This document shows, piece by piece, positions 8,967 to 18,155 of a DNA stretch of 64,000 bases. Within the stretch, counting starts at the first letter, position 1. Each line of letters begins with the position of its first letter. The position numbers were made by a program, and so were the translations under genes. The stretch comes from G963664835 sp963664835 (GTDB taxonomy: Bacteria > Chloroflexota > UBA6077 > FW602-bin22 > JBCLEL01): NCBI GenBank assembly GCA_963664835.2, contig CAXXUG010000020.1, positions 1-64,000 of the forward strand. The letters are read 5' to 3'. A model generated the notes under the pieces. The model saw only the letters and a program-made list of their open reading frames with translations, made no database searches and was not told where the DNA came from.

Positions 8967-10229
8967 GTGTTTGTAATATCGCGAGCGTGGAAACGATTTG
9001 CGGTGTGGGTCTTGCTGATACTCATAACCGCATCATGCGTTGGTGATACGACCGGCGAGCCACGGCAAGCCGAGTCCACCGAGGCCGCCCTGCGGATAGG
9101 GTTGCTGCTGAATTTCAGCGGCCCTTCGGAGCGGTCGCGGGAGAGGCAGAATGCCTTCGACCTGGCAGTCAAACACGTCAACGAAGCCGGCGGTGTCTTC
9201 GGGCAGCCGGTGGAGGTGGCCACGGCAGACTCCACCCTCGACCCGGAAACCGCCGTGGCAGAGGCCAGACGCCTGATCGAGGAGGAGGGCATCCACGCCT
9301 TGGTTGGTCCCTCCTCCAGCGCAAACGCGCTTCAGGTGATCGAGCAGGTAACCGGCCCGTCCGGCATTCCCACCATCAGTCCCTCGGCGACTTCCCCGTT
9401 ACTGACCAATTCAGCCGACCACGACTTCTTCTTTCGAACGGCCCTCTCGGACAGCGCCCAAGGGCCGGTGCTGGCCCGGCTAACCCGAGAGCAAGGCTTC
9501 ACCAACGTCGGCCTCATCTACCGCGACGACGCTTGGGGTCAAGGACTCGCCAAAGCCTTCCAGGATGCATGGACCGGGAAAATACGGGTTGTGGCCATCG
9601 AACCCGTTGAGACTGCCACCTACCTACCTCAGTTGCGGCAGGTTGCCAGCGACGACGCTCAAGCACTGGTACTGATCACGTACAACACGGCTGCAACAAT
9701 CATCATCCCGGAGGCGATGGAGCACGGCCTGTTCGACCAATTCGCCCTGGGAGATGCCTTGATTGGAACGGAGGTGGTGGCGGGACTTGGCGGCGACGAC
9801 TTCCGGGGTCGGATATTCGGCAGTTTACCAGGCGCCGTCCCTGGCCGAGCCTCTACTACCGCCTGGGAAGAGGCATACGCCAAGGATTACGGCGCCTTGC
9901 CGGAATTCGGCTACGTCAAAGAAACCTACGACGCGGCCATCGCCATCGCCCTGGCTGCGGAGGCCGCCGGCAGCGTGGACGGAGGCGCAATCCGCGACCG
10001 TCTGCGCTCGATCGGCAGTCGTCCGGGCACGATGGTCATTGCCGGGCCAGAGGGGATCGCATCCGCCTTGGCCATCTTGCGCGAGGGCGGCGAGGTGGAT
10101 TACGACGGGGCCGCGGTAACCCTGGATTGGGACGAAAAGGGCGACCTTCGCCGTGGGCATATCAAGACCTGGCAACTCACAGAAGACAACGAGATAGAGG
10201 AATTGGATTTGGTTCTCTTCGAGTACTAG
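8967..10229 (+). CDS. Branched-chain amino-acid-type ABC transporter substrate-binding lipoprotein
   Basis: Periplasmic-binding-protein type I fold (Leu/Ile/Val-binding family, Peripla_BP_6). The start is reassigned to the GTG at 8967 because a strong Shine-Dalgarno GGAGGTGA lies at 8952-8959; the longer frame from 8916 runs through that site. The N-terminus is then Lys/Arg, a hydrophobic stretch and ITASC, a slightly non-canonical lipobox. The mature domain begins LRIGLLLNFSGP and continues with the typical AF.LAV..VNEAGG and DS..DP..AV..A blocks. No permease or ATPase gene is nearby, so it is an orphan binding protein that must use a remote transporter or act as a sensor. The ligand is unknown. 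Confidence 0.9.
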   Translation: MFVISRAWKRFAVWVLLILITASCVGDTTGEPRQAESTEAALRIGLLLNFSGPSERSRERQNAFDLAVKHVNEAGGVFGQPVEVATADSTLDPETAVAEARRLIEEEGIHALVGPSSSANALQVIEQVTGPSGIPTISPSATSPLLTNSADHDFFFRTALSDSAQGPVLARLTREQGFTNVGLIYRDDAWGQGLAKAFQDAWTGKIRVVAIEPVETATYLPQLRQVASDDAQALVLITYNTAATIIIPEAMEHGLFDQFALGDALIGTEVVAGLGGDDFRGRIFGSLPGAVPGRASTTAWEEAYAKDYGALPEFGYVKETYDAAIAIALAAEAAGSVDGGAIRDRLRSIGSRPGTMVIAGPEGIASALAILREGGEVDYDGAAVTLDWDEKGDLRRGHIKTWQLTEDNEIEELDLVLFEY

Positions 10230-10421
10230 CGGCCAATTCAATATCTCTCTATCGGGTCGACATATTGGATGTGCGGTGAGCGCTCTAGCCTATCCGTATC
10301 TATAGATCCTGCAATTCGACTCAACCCGCAGTTCGGATGGTAGACCCGGCCGGCGTGATTCTCCGAACGATTGTTCTGAATCTGCGCCGCGAGATCGGGG
10401 CCCGGAATCAGACGTTAGCGT

Positions 10422-10429
10422 GTGATAAT
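10422..10429 (+). promoter_or_regulatory. Possible extended -10 promoter of the PhyH pair
   Basis: GTGATAAT (TG then GATAAT after one base) about 45 bases before the PhyH start at 10475 resembles an extended -10 element. No convincing -35 is seen. The PhyH start itself is fixed by the Shine-Dalgarno GAGGAGGGA just before the ATG. Confidence 0.35.
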
Positions 10430-10474
10430 ATCGATCAACCCATAGAGAGTAGAAGAGTTCAGAGGAGGGACGCA

Positions 10475-11308
10475 ATGCGACTTACCGAGCAGCAGCTAAA
10501 GTTCTTCGATACGTTCGGGTTCCTGGGATTTCCCGGTCTCTTCGCTGATGACATTGAAGCCATAATAGAGAGTTTCGAAGACGTCTGGGAGAGATACGGG
10601 GGCGGCCACGACGGCAAGCCTCATGACCACCAACGAAGGTCGGCAATGATCCGCTTCATCGACCAGAACGACTATCTGTGCCGGCTGGTCGACGACCCGC
10701 GCATCATGGGAATAGCCACCTCGCTAATGGGCGACGACTACAACTATTTCGGAAGCGACGGCAACTACTACGTCGGCGATACAGACTGGCACTCGGACGG
10801 CTGGCGGACCCGTGGATACGTCAGCGTCAAAATGGCCTTCTACCTGGATCCGGTGACTCGCGATACAGGATGCTTGCGCGTCATACCGGGCAGCCACCGA
10901 CGCGGCGACACATATGCCGAAGCGCTGCAAGCCCAAGTGCCGGAGAGCGGGGATTTTCTGGGTGTTCACGGGCGCGACGTGCCGGCCATGCCGTTGGAGA
11001 CCGAACCGGGAGATCTGATTCTATTCAACCACGGCACGAAGCACGCGTCGTTCGGAGGAAGCACCCGGCGTCGGATGTTCACGATGAACTTCACCCAGCG
11101 CTACCGGGAGGAGGACCTTGACGAGCTCCGGGACATGATCTCCGGGGAATCCAGGTTCTGGGTAGAGCGCATTTACGACGAACGAATGGTCAAGACCGCC
11201 GGGCCGGAACGCATGCGTCACCTCGAGCAGCTCTTGGCAAACGACGGGCACCTCGCCGAGCTCTCCCGCAGGCGGCGAGCGGAAATGACCGAGCGCGCTC
11301 GGGGATAA
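10475..11308 (+). CDS. Phytanoyl-CoA dioxygenase family protein, tandem copy 1
   Basis: 277-residue Fe(II)/2-oxoglutarate oxygenase. His106 and Asp108 (DWHSDGW) and His190 (KHASFGG) are the predicted iron ligands, and Arg198-200 the 2-oxoglutarate anchor. The ATG at 10475 is preceded by GAGGAGGGA and opens MRLTEQQ, shared with paralogs; a longer frame to 10337 is rejected. The next gene is a colinear 277-residue paralog 25 bases downstream, and a zinc alcohol dehydrogenase follows, so the three probably form an operon in which hydroxylated products could be oxidised further (inference). The substrate is unknown. Confidence 0.93.
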   Translation: MRLTEQQLKFFDTFGFLGFPGLFADDIEAIIESFEDVWERYGGGHDGKPHDHQRRSAMIRFIDQNDYLCRLVDDPRIMGIATSLMGDDYNYFGSDGNYYVGDTDWHSDGWRTRGYVSVKMAFYLDPVTRDTGCLRVIPGSHRRGDTYAEALQAQVPESGDFLGVHGRDVPAMPLETEPGDLILFNHGTKHASFGGSTRRRMFTMNFTQRYREEDLDELRDMISGESRFWVERIYDERMVKTAGPERMRHLEQLLANDGHLAELSRRRRAEMTERARG

Positions 11309-11333
11309 GCCAACAGCATAAGGAGCGACAAGG

Positions 11334-12167
11334 ATGAGACTTGATGAGCGGCAGCTCCGGTTCTTCGATACGTTCGGATTTCTGCTGATCCCTGGCCTGT
11401 TCGCCGACGTCGTCGATTCCATAATCGAACGCTTCGAGCAGGTCTGGATCGACCACGGAGGCGGGCACGACGGCAAGCCTCACGACGAAGACAAGAGGTC
11501 TTGCATAGTCCGATTCATAGACCAGAACGAAGACTTGTGCAGTCTACTTGACGACAGCCGGATAGTTGGCATCGCGACCTCCTTGATGGGCGATGATTTC
11601 AACTACGTAGCCAGCGACGGAAACTACTACTCCGGCGATACCCGTTGGCACTCGGACGGCTGGCGCGGTCGAGGATATCGAAGTGTGAAGATGGCATTCT
11701 ACCTGGACGCCCTGACACGCGAGACCGGCGCGTTGCGAGTGATTCCCGGCAGTCATCGCTATGGCGACAGCTACGCCGAGACTCTTCAGGACCAGATTGG
11801 GCAGAGCCAGGAGATTTGGGGAGTATCAGGCAAGGACGTGCCGGACCTCGCCATTGAGAGCGAACCCGGCGACCTGCTTTTGTTCAACCACAACATCAAA
11901 CACGCATCATTCGGCGGTTCGGGTCGCCGGCGGATGTTCACGCTCAACTTCACCCAGCGCTATCGCGATGAGGACATCGGCGAGTTCCGCGAGCTAATCG
12001 GGTCCCAATCGCGGTTCTGGATCGAGCGGATCTTCGACGAAAAGATGGTCAGCACGGCGGGTCCGGCTCGGATGCGCCACCTGGAACAAGCATGGGCCAA
12101 TGACGGGCATCTGGCAGAGCTATCCCGCAAACGGCGAGCCGAAATGCCCGAGCCCGCCCGAGGATAG
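11334..12167 (+). CDS. Phytanoyl-CoA dioxygenase family protein, tandem copy 2
   Basis: Tandem duplicate of the preceding gene: same 277-residue length, aligning by eye end to end without gaps, with His106, Asp108, His190 and the Arg triplet all kept, so it should be an active Fe/2-oxoglutarate oxygenase. AAGGAG lies about ten bases before the ATG. Differences concentrate in residues 20-45 and 145-170, regions that shape substrate access in PhyH enzymes, which suggests related but distinct substrates (inference). The alcohol dehydrogenase gene starts 68 bases later. Confidence 0.93.
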   Translation: MRLDERQLRFFDTFGFLLIPGLFADVVDSIIERFEQVWIDHGGGHDGKPHDEDKRSCIVRFIDQNEDLCSLLDDSRIVGIATSLMGDDFNYVASDGNYYSGDTRWHSDGWRGRGYRSVKMAFYLDALTRETGALRVIPGSHRYGDSYAETLQDQIGQSQEIWGVSGKDVPDLAIESEPGDLLLFNHNIKHASFGGSGRRRMFTLNFTQRYRDEDIGEFRELIGSQSRFWIERIFDEKMVSTAGPARMRHLEQAWANDGHLAELSRKRRAEMPEPARG

Positions 12168-12235
12168 GGCACCTACAATATCGAAGAGTTGAGCTCGCTC
12201 CCGGTTTCAGAGGATTAAGAGACGGAGGATGGGCA

Positions 12236-13249
12236 ATGAAGGCAGTCGTCTTAAACGAGCAACGCGAAGTCAAGGTCGAAGAGGTCGACCAGCCGGCCTG
12301 CGAGCCGGGACATGTAATGCTGAAGGTAGGGTACTGCGGGATCTGCGGCACCGACCTGCACGCGCCGCTTCTGGACATATTTCATCCACCGGTCGTCATG
12401 GGTCATGAGTTCTCCGGCGAGGTCGTCGACGTAGGCGAAGGAGTCGAGGAATTCAAGGCCGGAGACCGCGTTTCGGTCAACCCAAACGGTGTCGTTTGCC
12501 GCGCATGCGACTGGTGCAAGACTGGCCAATTCCAGTTCTGTCCTGGCATCTGGGATACAGCAGTCGGCATAGTCGAGCCCGGCGGGATGCAGTCCCACGT
12601 CGGTGTGAAGCCCGAGACCCTCTCCCGTCTTCCGGACGGAGTCAGTCTACAGCAGGGCGCTTGGGTCGAGCCGCTGGCAGTGTCGGTGCGTACGGTGCGC
12701 CGTTCCGAGATCAAGCTGGGCGAGGACGCGCTGGTTTTCGGCGCCGGCCCAATAGGCTTGCTCGCCATTCAAGCGCTTCGCGCGGCCGGGGCCGGCCGGA
12801 TCACGGCCATCGAGCCATCGAAATTCCGAGGTGAACTGGCCGGTCGAGTCGGCGCCGATGAGGTCATCGATCCGCTAACCGAGGACTTGAAGTCCCACTT
12901 CCCCGATGCTTCGAAAGCGCCGGCCCACGCCCTCGAGTGCTCCGGTCATCCTTCGGCGGTGGGTGCGGCATTGGAGGTGCTGAGACCACGAGGCCGGCTG
13001 ACTGTCGTCGGGATCTGCCCAGAGCCGCCCAGCTTCAAGGCGGAACTCCTGCTCTTCAAAGAGATCGACATTCGGGGTAGCTTCATCTACATGGAAGAGT
13101 TCGACATGGCGATCGATCTGTTGAATCGAGGCGTGATCGACGTCGAATCGTTGACAACCGACGTGCGGCCGGTCGAAAGGGCGGAGGAATCCTTCGCCGA
13201 GATGCAAGAGCCGGATAAGGCGATAAAGATCATTCTGAAGCCGAACTAG
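12236..13249 (+). CDS. Zinc-dependent alcohol dehydrogenase (medium-chain)
   Basis: 337-residue medium-chain dehydrogenase/reductase of the threonine/sorbitol dehydrogenase type. Catalytic zinc ligands are visible in GICGTDLH and VMGHE, structural zinc cysteines in VVCRACDWCKTGQFQFC, and the Rossmann motif in FGAGPIGLLAI. It probably oxidises a secondary alcohol or polyol with NAD(P). A Shine-Dalgarno (GACGGAGGA) precedes the ATG. It is in line with the two PhyH genes and convergent with the sulfatase-like gene, which ends 17 bases away. The substrate is unknown. Confidence 0.92.
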   Translation: MKAVVLNEQREVKVEEVDQPACEPGHVMLKVGYCGICGTDLHAPLLDIFHPPVVMGHEFSGEVVDVGEGVEEFKAGDRVSVNPNGVVCRACDWCKTGQFQFCPGIWDTAVGIVEPGGMQSHVGVKPETLSRLPDGVSLQQGAWVEPLAVSVRTVRRSEIKLGEDALVFGAGPIGLLAIQALRAAGAGRITAIEPSKFRGELAGRVGADEVIDPLTEDLKSHFPDASKAPAHALECSGHPSAVGAALEVLRPRGRLTVVGICPEPPSFKAELLLFKEIDIRGSFIYMEEFDMAIDLLNRGVIDVESLTTDVRPVERAEESFAEMQEPDKAIKIILKPN

Positions 13250-13266
13250 CAGGCCGGAGGTCGACG

Positions 13267-14676
13267 CTACAACTCCGAGCGCGGCTCGAGCAGGTGCGGC
13301 GCAACCTTGAGCTCCCTCAAAAGCTCTACGTATCGACCGTGAATCTCCCGGACTATGCCTGGATTCTCTTCGGCGACGTTTTTCTGCTGTCGCGGATCGG
13401 AAGCCAGGTGATAGAGCTCGACCGGTTCACCTCGCGCGCTGTATAGCATGCTCCAGTCCGGCACGGTTACGGTCGCCGGTTGGAAGTCCCTGACAACGCG
13501 GTAGTAGCTGTCGACAATCGCCAGGTCCTGGCCGGGGTTCATAAGCGGCACCGCCGACACCACCATTTCTCGTCCCTTGGCCGGCTCGCCGCGGGCAAAT
13601 CCGGCCATCGACCTGCCGTGGATTCTCAACCCCTCAGGTAGCTCGACACCGGCCAGGTCCAATATCGTAGGCATCAAGTCGGCGGCGGAGACCAGGTCGC
13701 TGACCCTGCGCTGCTGGCGCTGATCGGGCAGTGCGATCATCATCGGCACGTGTACTAGCTCCTCGTATAGCGGAGACCTCAGCCAATCCTCCATGGGGTC
13801 GCCGGCGAAAGAACGAATCTGCTCTCGGATCATCTTTCCGAACAGACCGCCGTGCTCGCCGAAATGGAAGCCGTGGTCGGACACGAGGACGATGGCGGTG
13901 TCTTCGGCTACGCCGAGGGTTTCGAGCCGCTCGACAATACGGCCGATGAAGCGGTCTACCATTGTGGTCTCGCCCTGAAAGCCGGCCCGCGCGACTTCGA
14001 GGTCATGGTCGGTCAAGCCGGCCTTTTGATAGTAGCTGTAGGGCGGCAGTACCGCGGGCCCTTCGTAATCTTGCTTGTAGCGCCGGCCATACCACTCCGG
14101 CGGGTCCCAAGGCTCGTGCGGATCCCAAGAATCGATCAGAAGGAAGAACTTCTCTGTGTAGATCCTTTCAAGCACCTTCTCTGCCTCGGTGAAGGTCTCC
14201 GGCGCGCAGAACTCGTACTCCGAGTACCTGGCGTTGTTCGGCAGACTCAGATCGAGATAGTTCGCCTGGCTACCCATGTCCTTGAAGTATCTGAAACCGC
14301 GGTCGTAGCCGTAGCCATTCTTCTGGTAGAAGGGGGTGTCGACCACGCCGGCCGTTACATAGCCGGCTCCAGCCAGGGCATCCGCCATTGTCAACTCGCC
14401 GCGACTAAGCGGCTCCCAGGTCATGTATGAGAAGCACATTTTGCCGGTCGAGTAGTCGCCGCGGGCCGGCATAGTCGGGAAGCTTGCCGCGTAGTAGTTG
14501 TCGAAAACGGTGGCCCGCCGGGCCAGGGCATCCAAACTCGGCGTGTAGGCAAGTTGGTCTTCCCACGGCACCTCGTAAGACTTGCGTGATTGGTTAAGTT
14601 CCCGGACCGCCTCATCGCGATAAAAACTGAGCCGGTCACGCCGCAGCGTATCCACTACGATCAAGACTACGTTCAT
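13267..14676 (-). CDS. Sulfatase-superfamily hydrolase with Thr at the nucleophile position
   Basis: Alkaline-phosphatase-superfamily protein of sulfatase type (470 residues). The N-terminal metal motif VLIVVDTLRRD (Asp9) and the later VSDHGFHFGEHG block are intact. The signature normally written C/S-x-P-x-R reads Thr68-Met-Pro-Ala-Arg72 here, so the residue normally converted to formylglycine is Thr. ATG 14676 is chosen because GGAGGG stands eight bases upstream; the longer frame would need a TTG inside that Shine-Dalgarno. No signal peptide, so cytoplasmic. It may be a phosphodiesterase or phosphonate-type hydrolase rather than a formylglycine-dependent sulfatase. Confidence 0.88.
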   Translation of the reverse strand: MNVVLIVVDTLRRDRLSFYRDEAVRELNQSRKSYEVPWEDQLAYTPSLDALARRATVFDNYYAASFPTMPARGDYSTGKMCFSYMTWEPLSRGELTMADALAGAGYVTAGVVDTPFYQKNGYGYDRGFRYFKDMGSQANYLDLSLPNNARYSEYEFCAPETFTEAEKVLERIYTEKFFLLIDSWDPHEPWDPPEWYGRRYKQDYEGPAVLPPYSYYQKAGLTDHDLEVARAGFQGETTMVDRFIGRIVERLETLGVAEDTAIVLVSDHGFHFGEHGGLFGKMIREQIRSFAGDPMEDWLRSPLYEELVHVPMMIALPDQRQQRRVSDLVSAADLMPTILDLAGVELPEGLRIHGRSMAGFARGEPAKGREMVVSAVPLMNPGQDLAIVDSYYRVVRDFQPATVTVPDWSMLYSARGEPVELYHLASDPRQQKNVAEENPGIVREIHGRYVELLRELKVAPHLLEPRSEL

Positions 14677-14852
14677 CCTAAATCCCTCCAACGACTTCGA
14701 TCCAATCCTAATTCAAGGCCTCTGAGGCGTTTCGAAGAGTGTATATTCTGAACGGCTCGGTGGGGGCGCAGGAGTTGCTGGGTCGTAACACAGTCGCGTC
14801 GGCCGACGCGCCGCTCTCTCAGGATTTGGTCCAGCCACCCACGGTTCCATCC

Positions 14853-15647
14853 CTACGGTGGAGAATCCACGAACTCAACCGCATCCGCCGGCACCCATCC
14901 CTGCAATTGACCGCCCTCCAGTTGCAGTCTCGTCCACACACCGCGCGATTCGATAAGGCTGGCCTCGGCGCCGCTGTGCAGTGTGAATTGGGCCTCGTAC
15001 TGCAGCCCCGGCCCGCCAACTACGTCAACCGATTCGGCTACAACGACCATTCTTTGATCCTCTGCCTCCGAGTAGAGCCTGCTACCCAGAGAAGCTGTGC
15101 CCAAGAGCAAGAGTAGTGCCACAAAGACCGACGCATATCCAATCCAACGGCGAAGGCTGAATCGCCGGAACAGGAGCAAGACCAACAGCATCAGCGTGAG
15201 CAAGATCCATAGTCCCAAGGCGGCCAGCGCCAACTCATCTGGGGCGAGCTTCAGCTCCGGCAACTCTATCGAAGTGGAGGTCACCGATCCATTGTCAGTT
15301 TCCAGCAGGTCCACGGTTGCTTCGCGCGCGATCCGCAGGTTGTCCTCAATGTCAGTATCCCGTGGGGCCAGGCGGGAGGCGCGAAGGTAGTTGAGGATAG
15401 CGCGGCCCAGATCCCCGGACTTGTAATAGGCATTTCCCAAGTTGTAGAAGACGGCAATTCCGCCGTAGCCCCCGTCGGCCAACTGTTGGTATAGCTGAGC
15501 GGCCTCGACAAATCTACCCTGCTCGTAGAGACCATTGGCGATTCGCATGGTTCCTGAGCCGTCGGGCCGCTCCACCAACTGCCGAGACAGAATGACGACC
15601 AACACCACGCACAACGCTATTCCAATAACCAACGTGACACGACTCAA
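14853..15647 (-). CDS. batE: BatE-like TPR/SH3 membrane protein
   Basis: Last gene of the Bat operon. 264 residues: an N-terminal membrane helix, TPR repeats (residues about 33-110, including NLGNAYYKSGDLGRAI), a two-helix membrane section (about 138-185), and a C-terminal bacterial SH3-like domain (about 197-258: VVVAESVDVVGGPG... to GWVPADAVEFV). This is the classic BatE arrangement. It overlaps the preceding batD by four bases (ATGA), so translation is coupled. Bat proteins are envelope factors linked to stress tolerance in Bacteroides and Leptospira; their biochemical role is unsettled. Confidence 0.87.
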   Translation of the reverse strand: MSRVTLVIGIALCVVLVVILSRQLVERPDGSGTMRIANGLYEQGRFVEAAQLYQQLADGGYGGIAVFYNLGNAYYKSGDLGRAILNYLRASRLAPRDTDIEDNLRIAREATVDLLETDNGSVTSTSIELPELKLAPDELALAALGLWILLTLMLLVLLLFRRFSLRRWIGYASVFVALLLLLGTASLGSRLYSEAEDQRMVVVAESVDVVGGPGLQYEAQFTLHSGAEASLIESRGVWTRLQLEGGQLQGWVPADAVEFVDSPP

Positions 15648-17395
15648 GCGCCGAGCTCCTTCTCGAGATCAGATAGCACGTTTTCGGTGTCGTTGAGCAG
15701 ATGCAAGCCGGCGTCGGATTGCCGACCGCTCGGCGCGAATCGTCCGCTGTCGCTCGCAGTCAAGCAATCACTCACACGTTGGATCACCAGAGAGTCGACG
15801 CCGCGCGTGGCGAGGAGATCGATCAACGCCTCACGGGTCAGTCCGGTAACGGGTACATTGAGTTTATCTCCGATGTAGCCGGCAAGGGCCCTGCCGGCAG
15901 TATCGTAGGAGTCCAACTCGCCTAGTTCGGCTTGGGATAAGAGACTTGCAGCGTTTTTGAACGCCTCGACTCGCCGAGCGCGGACCGGGTCTCTCTCGTA
16001 CGCTTGCACCCGGCGGCGCCACACGCCTGCCGCGATCAACAGCACAAGTGGAAAGAACCAGGCACCCCAGTACCAAACCTGGCTGGTCAGAGGTGCATCA
16101 GCCAATCCCAGCGTCTCGGGAACTGGCTTGATGTGGCGAATCTCAGTTGTCCTGGTCCGTGCTTCGTTCGTCGGCGGAGACGATGCATCCTGTGCTGGTA
16201 TTGCAGCCGGGGCGATCGTGATCGGGATGGGATCTGTCGCGATACTCTTGTAGACAGAACTCTCGGGTTCGAAGTAGACGTAGGTAATCGGCGAAATGAC
16301 AAAGTCGCCGGCCGTCGTTGGGATCATCACGCGCTCGTAGACGCGACTTCCTGCCAAAACGCTATTGTTAACATTCGAGCTGAAGGTAGTGCTGCTGTCG
16401 AATACGCGCCAGCCTGACATGTCTGGCCATCGAGGATCGGGCAGCGCTTCGATGTTTCCCCGGCCGCTGAGAACGACCCTAAGCGTTACCGGTTCATCCA
16501 CCCTACCGGCGATGGTGTCGAGTTCGGCCCGAATCGCGAAATCGCCGACGGCGCCGTCGAAGTGCTCTGGCGCCCCGTCCGGCAGTGGCTTGACCTCCAA
16601 CCCCACTGGCTCGGTCGTGAGTTCCCCTGACGATCGAAGTACAGAGGCTGGTATCACAAGCAAAGTTGGCTCGATCGAAATTGGACCCGGCACAGTAGGG
16701 AACAGAATCCTTCGCAATTCCAACACTTCGTAGCGGCGGTTCGCGACGGACGCGATGTATTCAATCGGTTCCATCTCCTGCCGGCTCCAGAATCTAGCGA
16801 AGCTGGGCGGAACGTAGCTTGTGCGACCGAGCAGTGGCACAGCAACCGCTCGATAGAAGCGGAACAGGTAGACTACCTGTTCGCCGAGGTAAGGGTTCAA
16901 CTTGTCCACCTCTGCTTCCACAAAGTAATCCTGGCCGGAGAGATAGGCTGGAGAGGGTGCGCGAAGGCTCGAATCCAGGCGTGGCAGCAATCTGGCGGAT
17001 CCCTGTGACACGTCTATTTCAATCGGATCGGTCGTGAAGGTCCGGCCGTCCACCGTGACGCTGAATGCTCCTATGGTCGCGGTTCCCGGACGGATCGGCC
17101 GCAGAGTGTACCGGTAAACTACCTCCGTGCTCGTTTGCTGATTGCGTGTGCTCACCCGTGAAGACTCTCTCCGGCCAACCACGTCGAAGTCGCCGAAACT
17201 AGGGAGAGAGTGAGAAGGGATCTCCCCCGCACCGTGAATTACAACGGTGAGAGTCAGGGTCTCGTCTGTAGACAGAGTAGTGCGGTTGACTTCGGCGGTG
17301 ATCGGAGGAGATTGGGCATGGCCAACACGGGGCAGGGGTGAAACGAGCCCCAACGCTACCAGGCCTATCGCAATTGCAACGAGTCCAGACTTCAC
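15644..17395 (-). CDS. batD: BatD family protein
   Basis: 583 residues, typical for BatD: a signal peptide, several Ig-like beta domains (residues about 30-410, beginning with the VNRTTLSTDETLTLTV pattern), one C-terminal membrane helix near residue 450 and a cytoplasmic helical tail with SQAELGELDSYD. BatD is thought to be the large periplasmic scaffold of the Bat complex. GTG start; the stop overlaps the batE start. A second, shorter BatD/DUF4381-like gene lies earlier in the same operon (20244-21221), so this cluster carries two different extracytoplasmic beta-domain proteins. Confidence 0.9.
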   Translation of the reverse strand: MKSGLVAIAIGLVALGLVSPLPRVGHAQSPPITAEVNRTTLSTDETLTLTVVIHGAGEIPSHSLPSFGDFDVVGRRESSRVSTRNQQTSTEVVYRYTLRPIRPGTATIGAFSVTVDGRTFTTDPIEIDVSQGSARLLPRLDSSLRAPSPAYLSGQDYFVEAEVDKLNPYLGEQVVYLFRFYRAVAVPLLGRTSYVPPSFARFWSRQEMEPIEYIASVANRRYEVLELRRILFPTVPGPISIEPTLLVIPASVLRSSGELTTEPVGLEVKPLPDGAPEHFDGAVGDFAIRAELDTIAGRVDEPVTLRVVLSGRGNIEALPDPRWPDMSGWRVFDSSTTFSSNVNNSVLAGSRVYERVMIPTTAGDFVISPITYVYFEPESSVYKSIATDPIPITIAPAAIPAQDASSPPTNEARTRTTEIRHIKPVPETLGLADAPLTSQVWYWGAWFFPLVLLIAAGVWRRRVQAYERDPVRARRVEAFKNAASLLSQAELGELDSYDTAGRALAGYIGDKLNVPVTGLTREALIDLLATRGVDSLVIQRVSDCLTASDSGRFAPSGRQSDAGLHLLNDTENVLSDLEKELGA

Positions 17396-17410
17396 CGGTC
17401 CGCTACTCTA

Positions 17411-18145
17411 CTACCAATCCCGGGCCGGCGGCGGTCCTGATGGCGGCTCGTCTCGAAGCCATTGTCCCTGCAGAGTCTCGGTGTTCCTTCCAACCGCCTC
17501 GAGCAGCTGCCTGGCTTGCTCCTCGGTCAACTCTTGAATCTGCGGCTGTCCCCGTTGGCCATCGTCCCACTCGTCCTGGTCTTGTTGACCGTCGGCGGAT
17601 TGGTCTGGCAATGCCGAGGGTTGTTTCTGCTGACCGGCGTCCTGCTGATCTGCCGGCTGGTCTTGCTCCTGAGATTCCTCTTCCTCGTCTTCCTGGTCTT
17701 GTTCCTGCTCCTGCTCTTGCAGCTCTCTTAATGCCAACTCAAGATTGTGCTTGGCATCCGCGTCGTCGGGGTCCATGCGAAGAGCCTGCTTGTACGCCTC
17801 TATAGCTTCCTCGAGACTGTCCGCCTTGAAGAGGACATTGCCCAGGTTGAACGTGGCACTCTGTGCCAGGTCCGCATCGGCTGTGGACAGCGCCTTCTCG
17901 ATGCTCTCCTGGGCAGCTCCATACGTCTGCTGACGATAGTGTGTGTTGCCGGCGTTGTAGACCGGCTCGGCCAGGCCCGGAGACTCCCGTTCGGCCTGTT
18001 GGTACGCCTGCAGGGCGGCCCCGTACTCCTGGTTACGGAAGGCTTCGTTGCCCTCGTTATTTAACGAGGCAGCGTTCCGGCCGCAGCCGGCCGCGGTCAG
18101 AACAAGCAGAAGCACTGCCGCGGTTGCTAGTAGTCGTGACCTCAC
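17411..18145 (-). CDS. batC: BatC-like TPR lipoprotein
   Basis: 244 residues. The signal peptide ends in LTAAGC, a lipobox. Residues about 25-135 contain three TPR units (NEAFRNQEYGAALQAYQQAE, then AAQESIEKAL and LEEAIEAYKQAL). The C-terminal half is a highly acidic Gln/Glu/Asp-rich low-complexity region with repeated QEQ and DQQD words. This matches BatC/BatB-associated TPR proteins. GTG start at 18145, ten bases after the batB stop. It probably acts as an anchored scaffold for the BatA/BatB VWA proteins (inference). Confidence 0.85.
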   Translation of the reverse strand: MRSRLLATAAVLLLVLTAAGCGRNAASLNNEGNEAFRNQEYGAALQAYQQAERESPGLAEPVYNAGNTHYRQQTYGAAQESIEKALSTADADLAQSATFNLGNVLFKADSLEEAIEAYKQALRMDPDDADAKHNLELALRELQEQEQEQDQEDEEEESQEQDQPADQQDAGQQKQPSALPDQSADGQQDQDEWDDGQRGQPQIQELTEEQARQLLEAVGRNTETLQGQWLRDEPPSGPPPARDW

Positions 18146-18155
18146 CGAACCATGC

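Noticed and set aside
8486..9292. 268-codon minus-strand frame
   Set aside because: Overlaps the N-terminal half of the ABC binding protein on the other strand and shows no recognisable domain or Shine-Dalgarno.
13852..14430. 192-codon plus-strand frame
   Set aside because: Antisense to the sulfatase-fold gene; chance frame.
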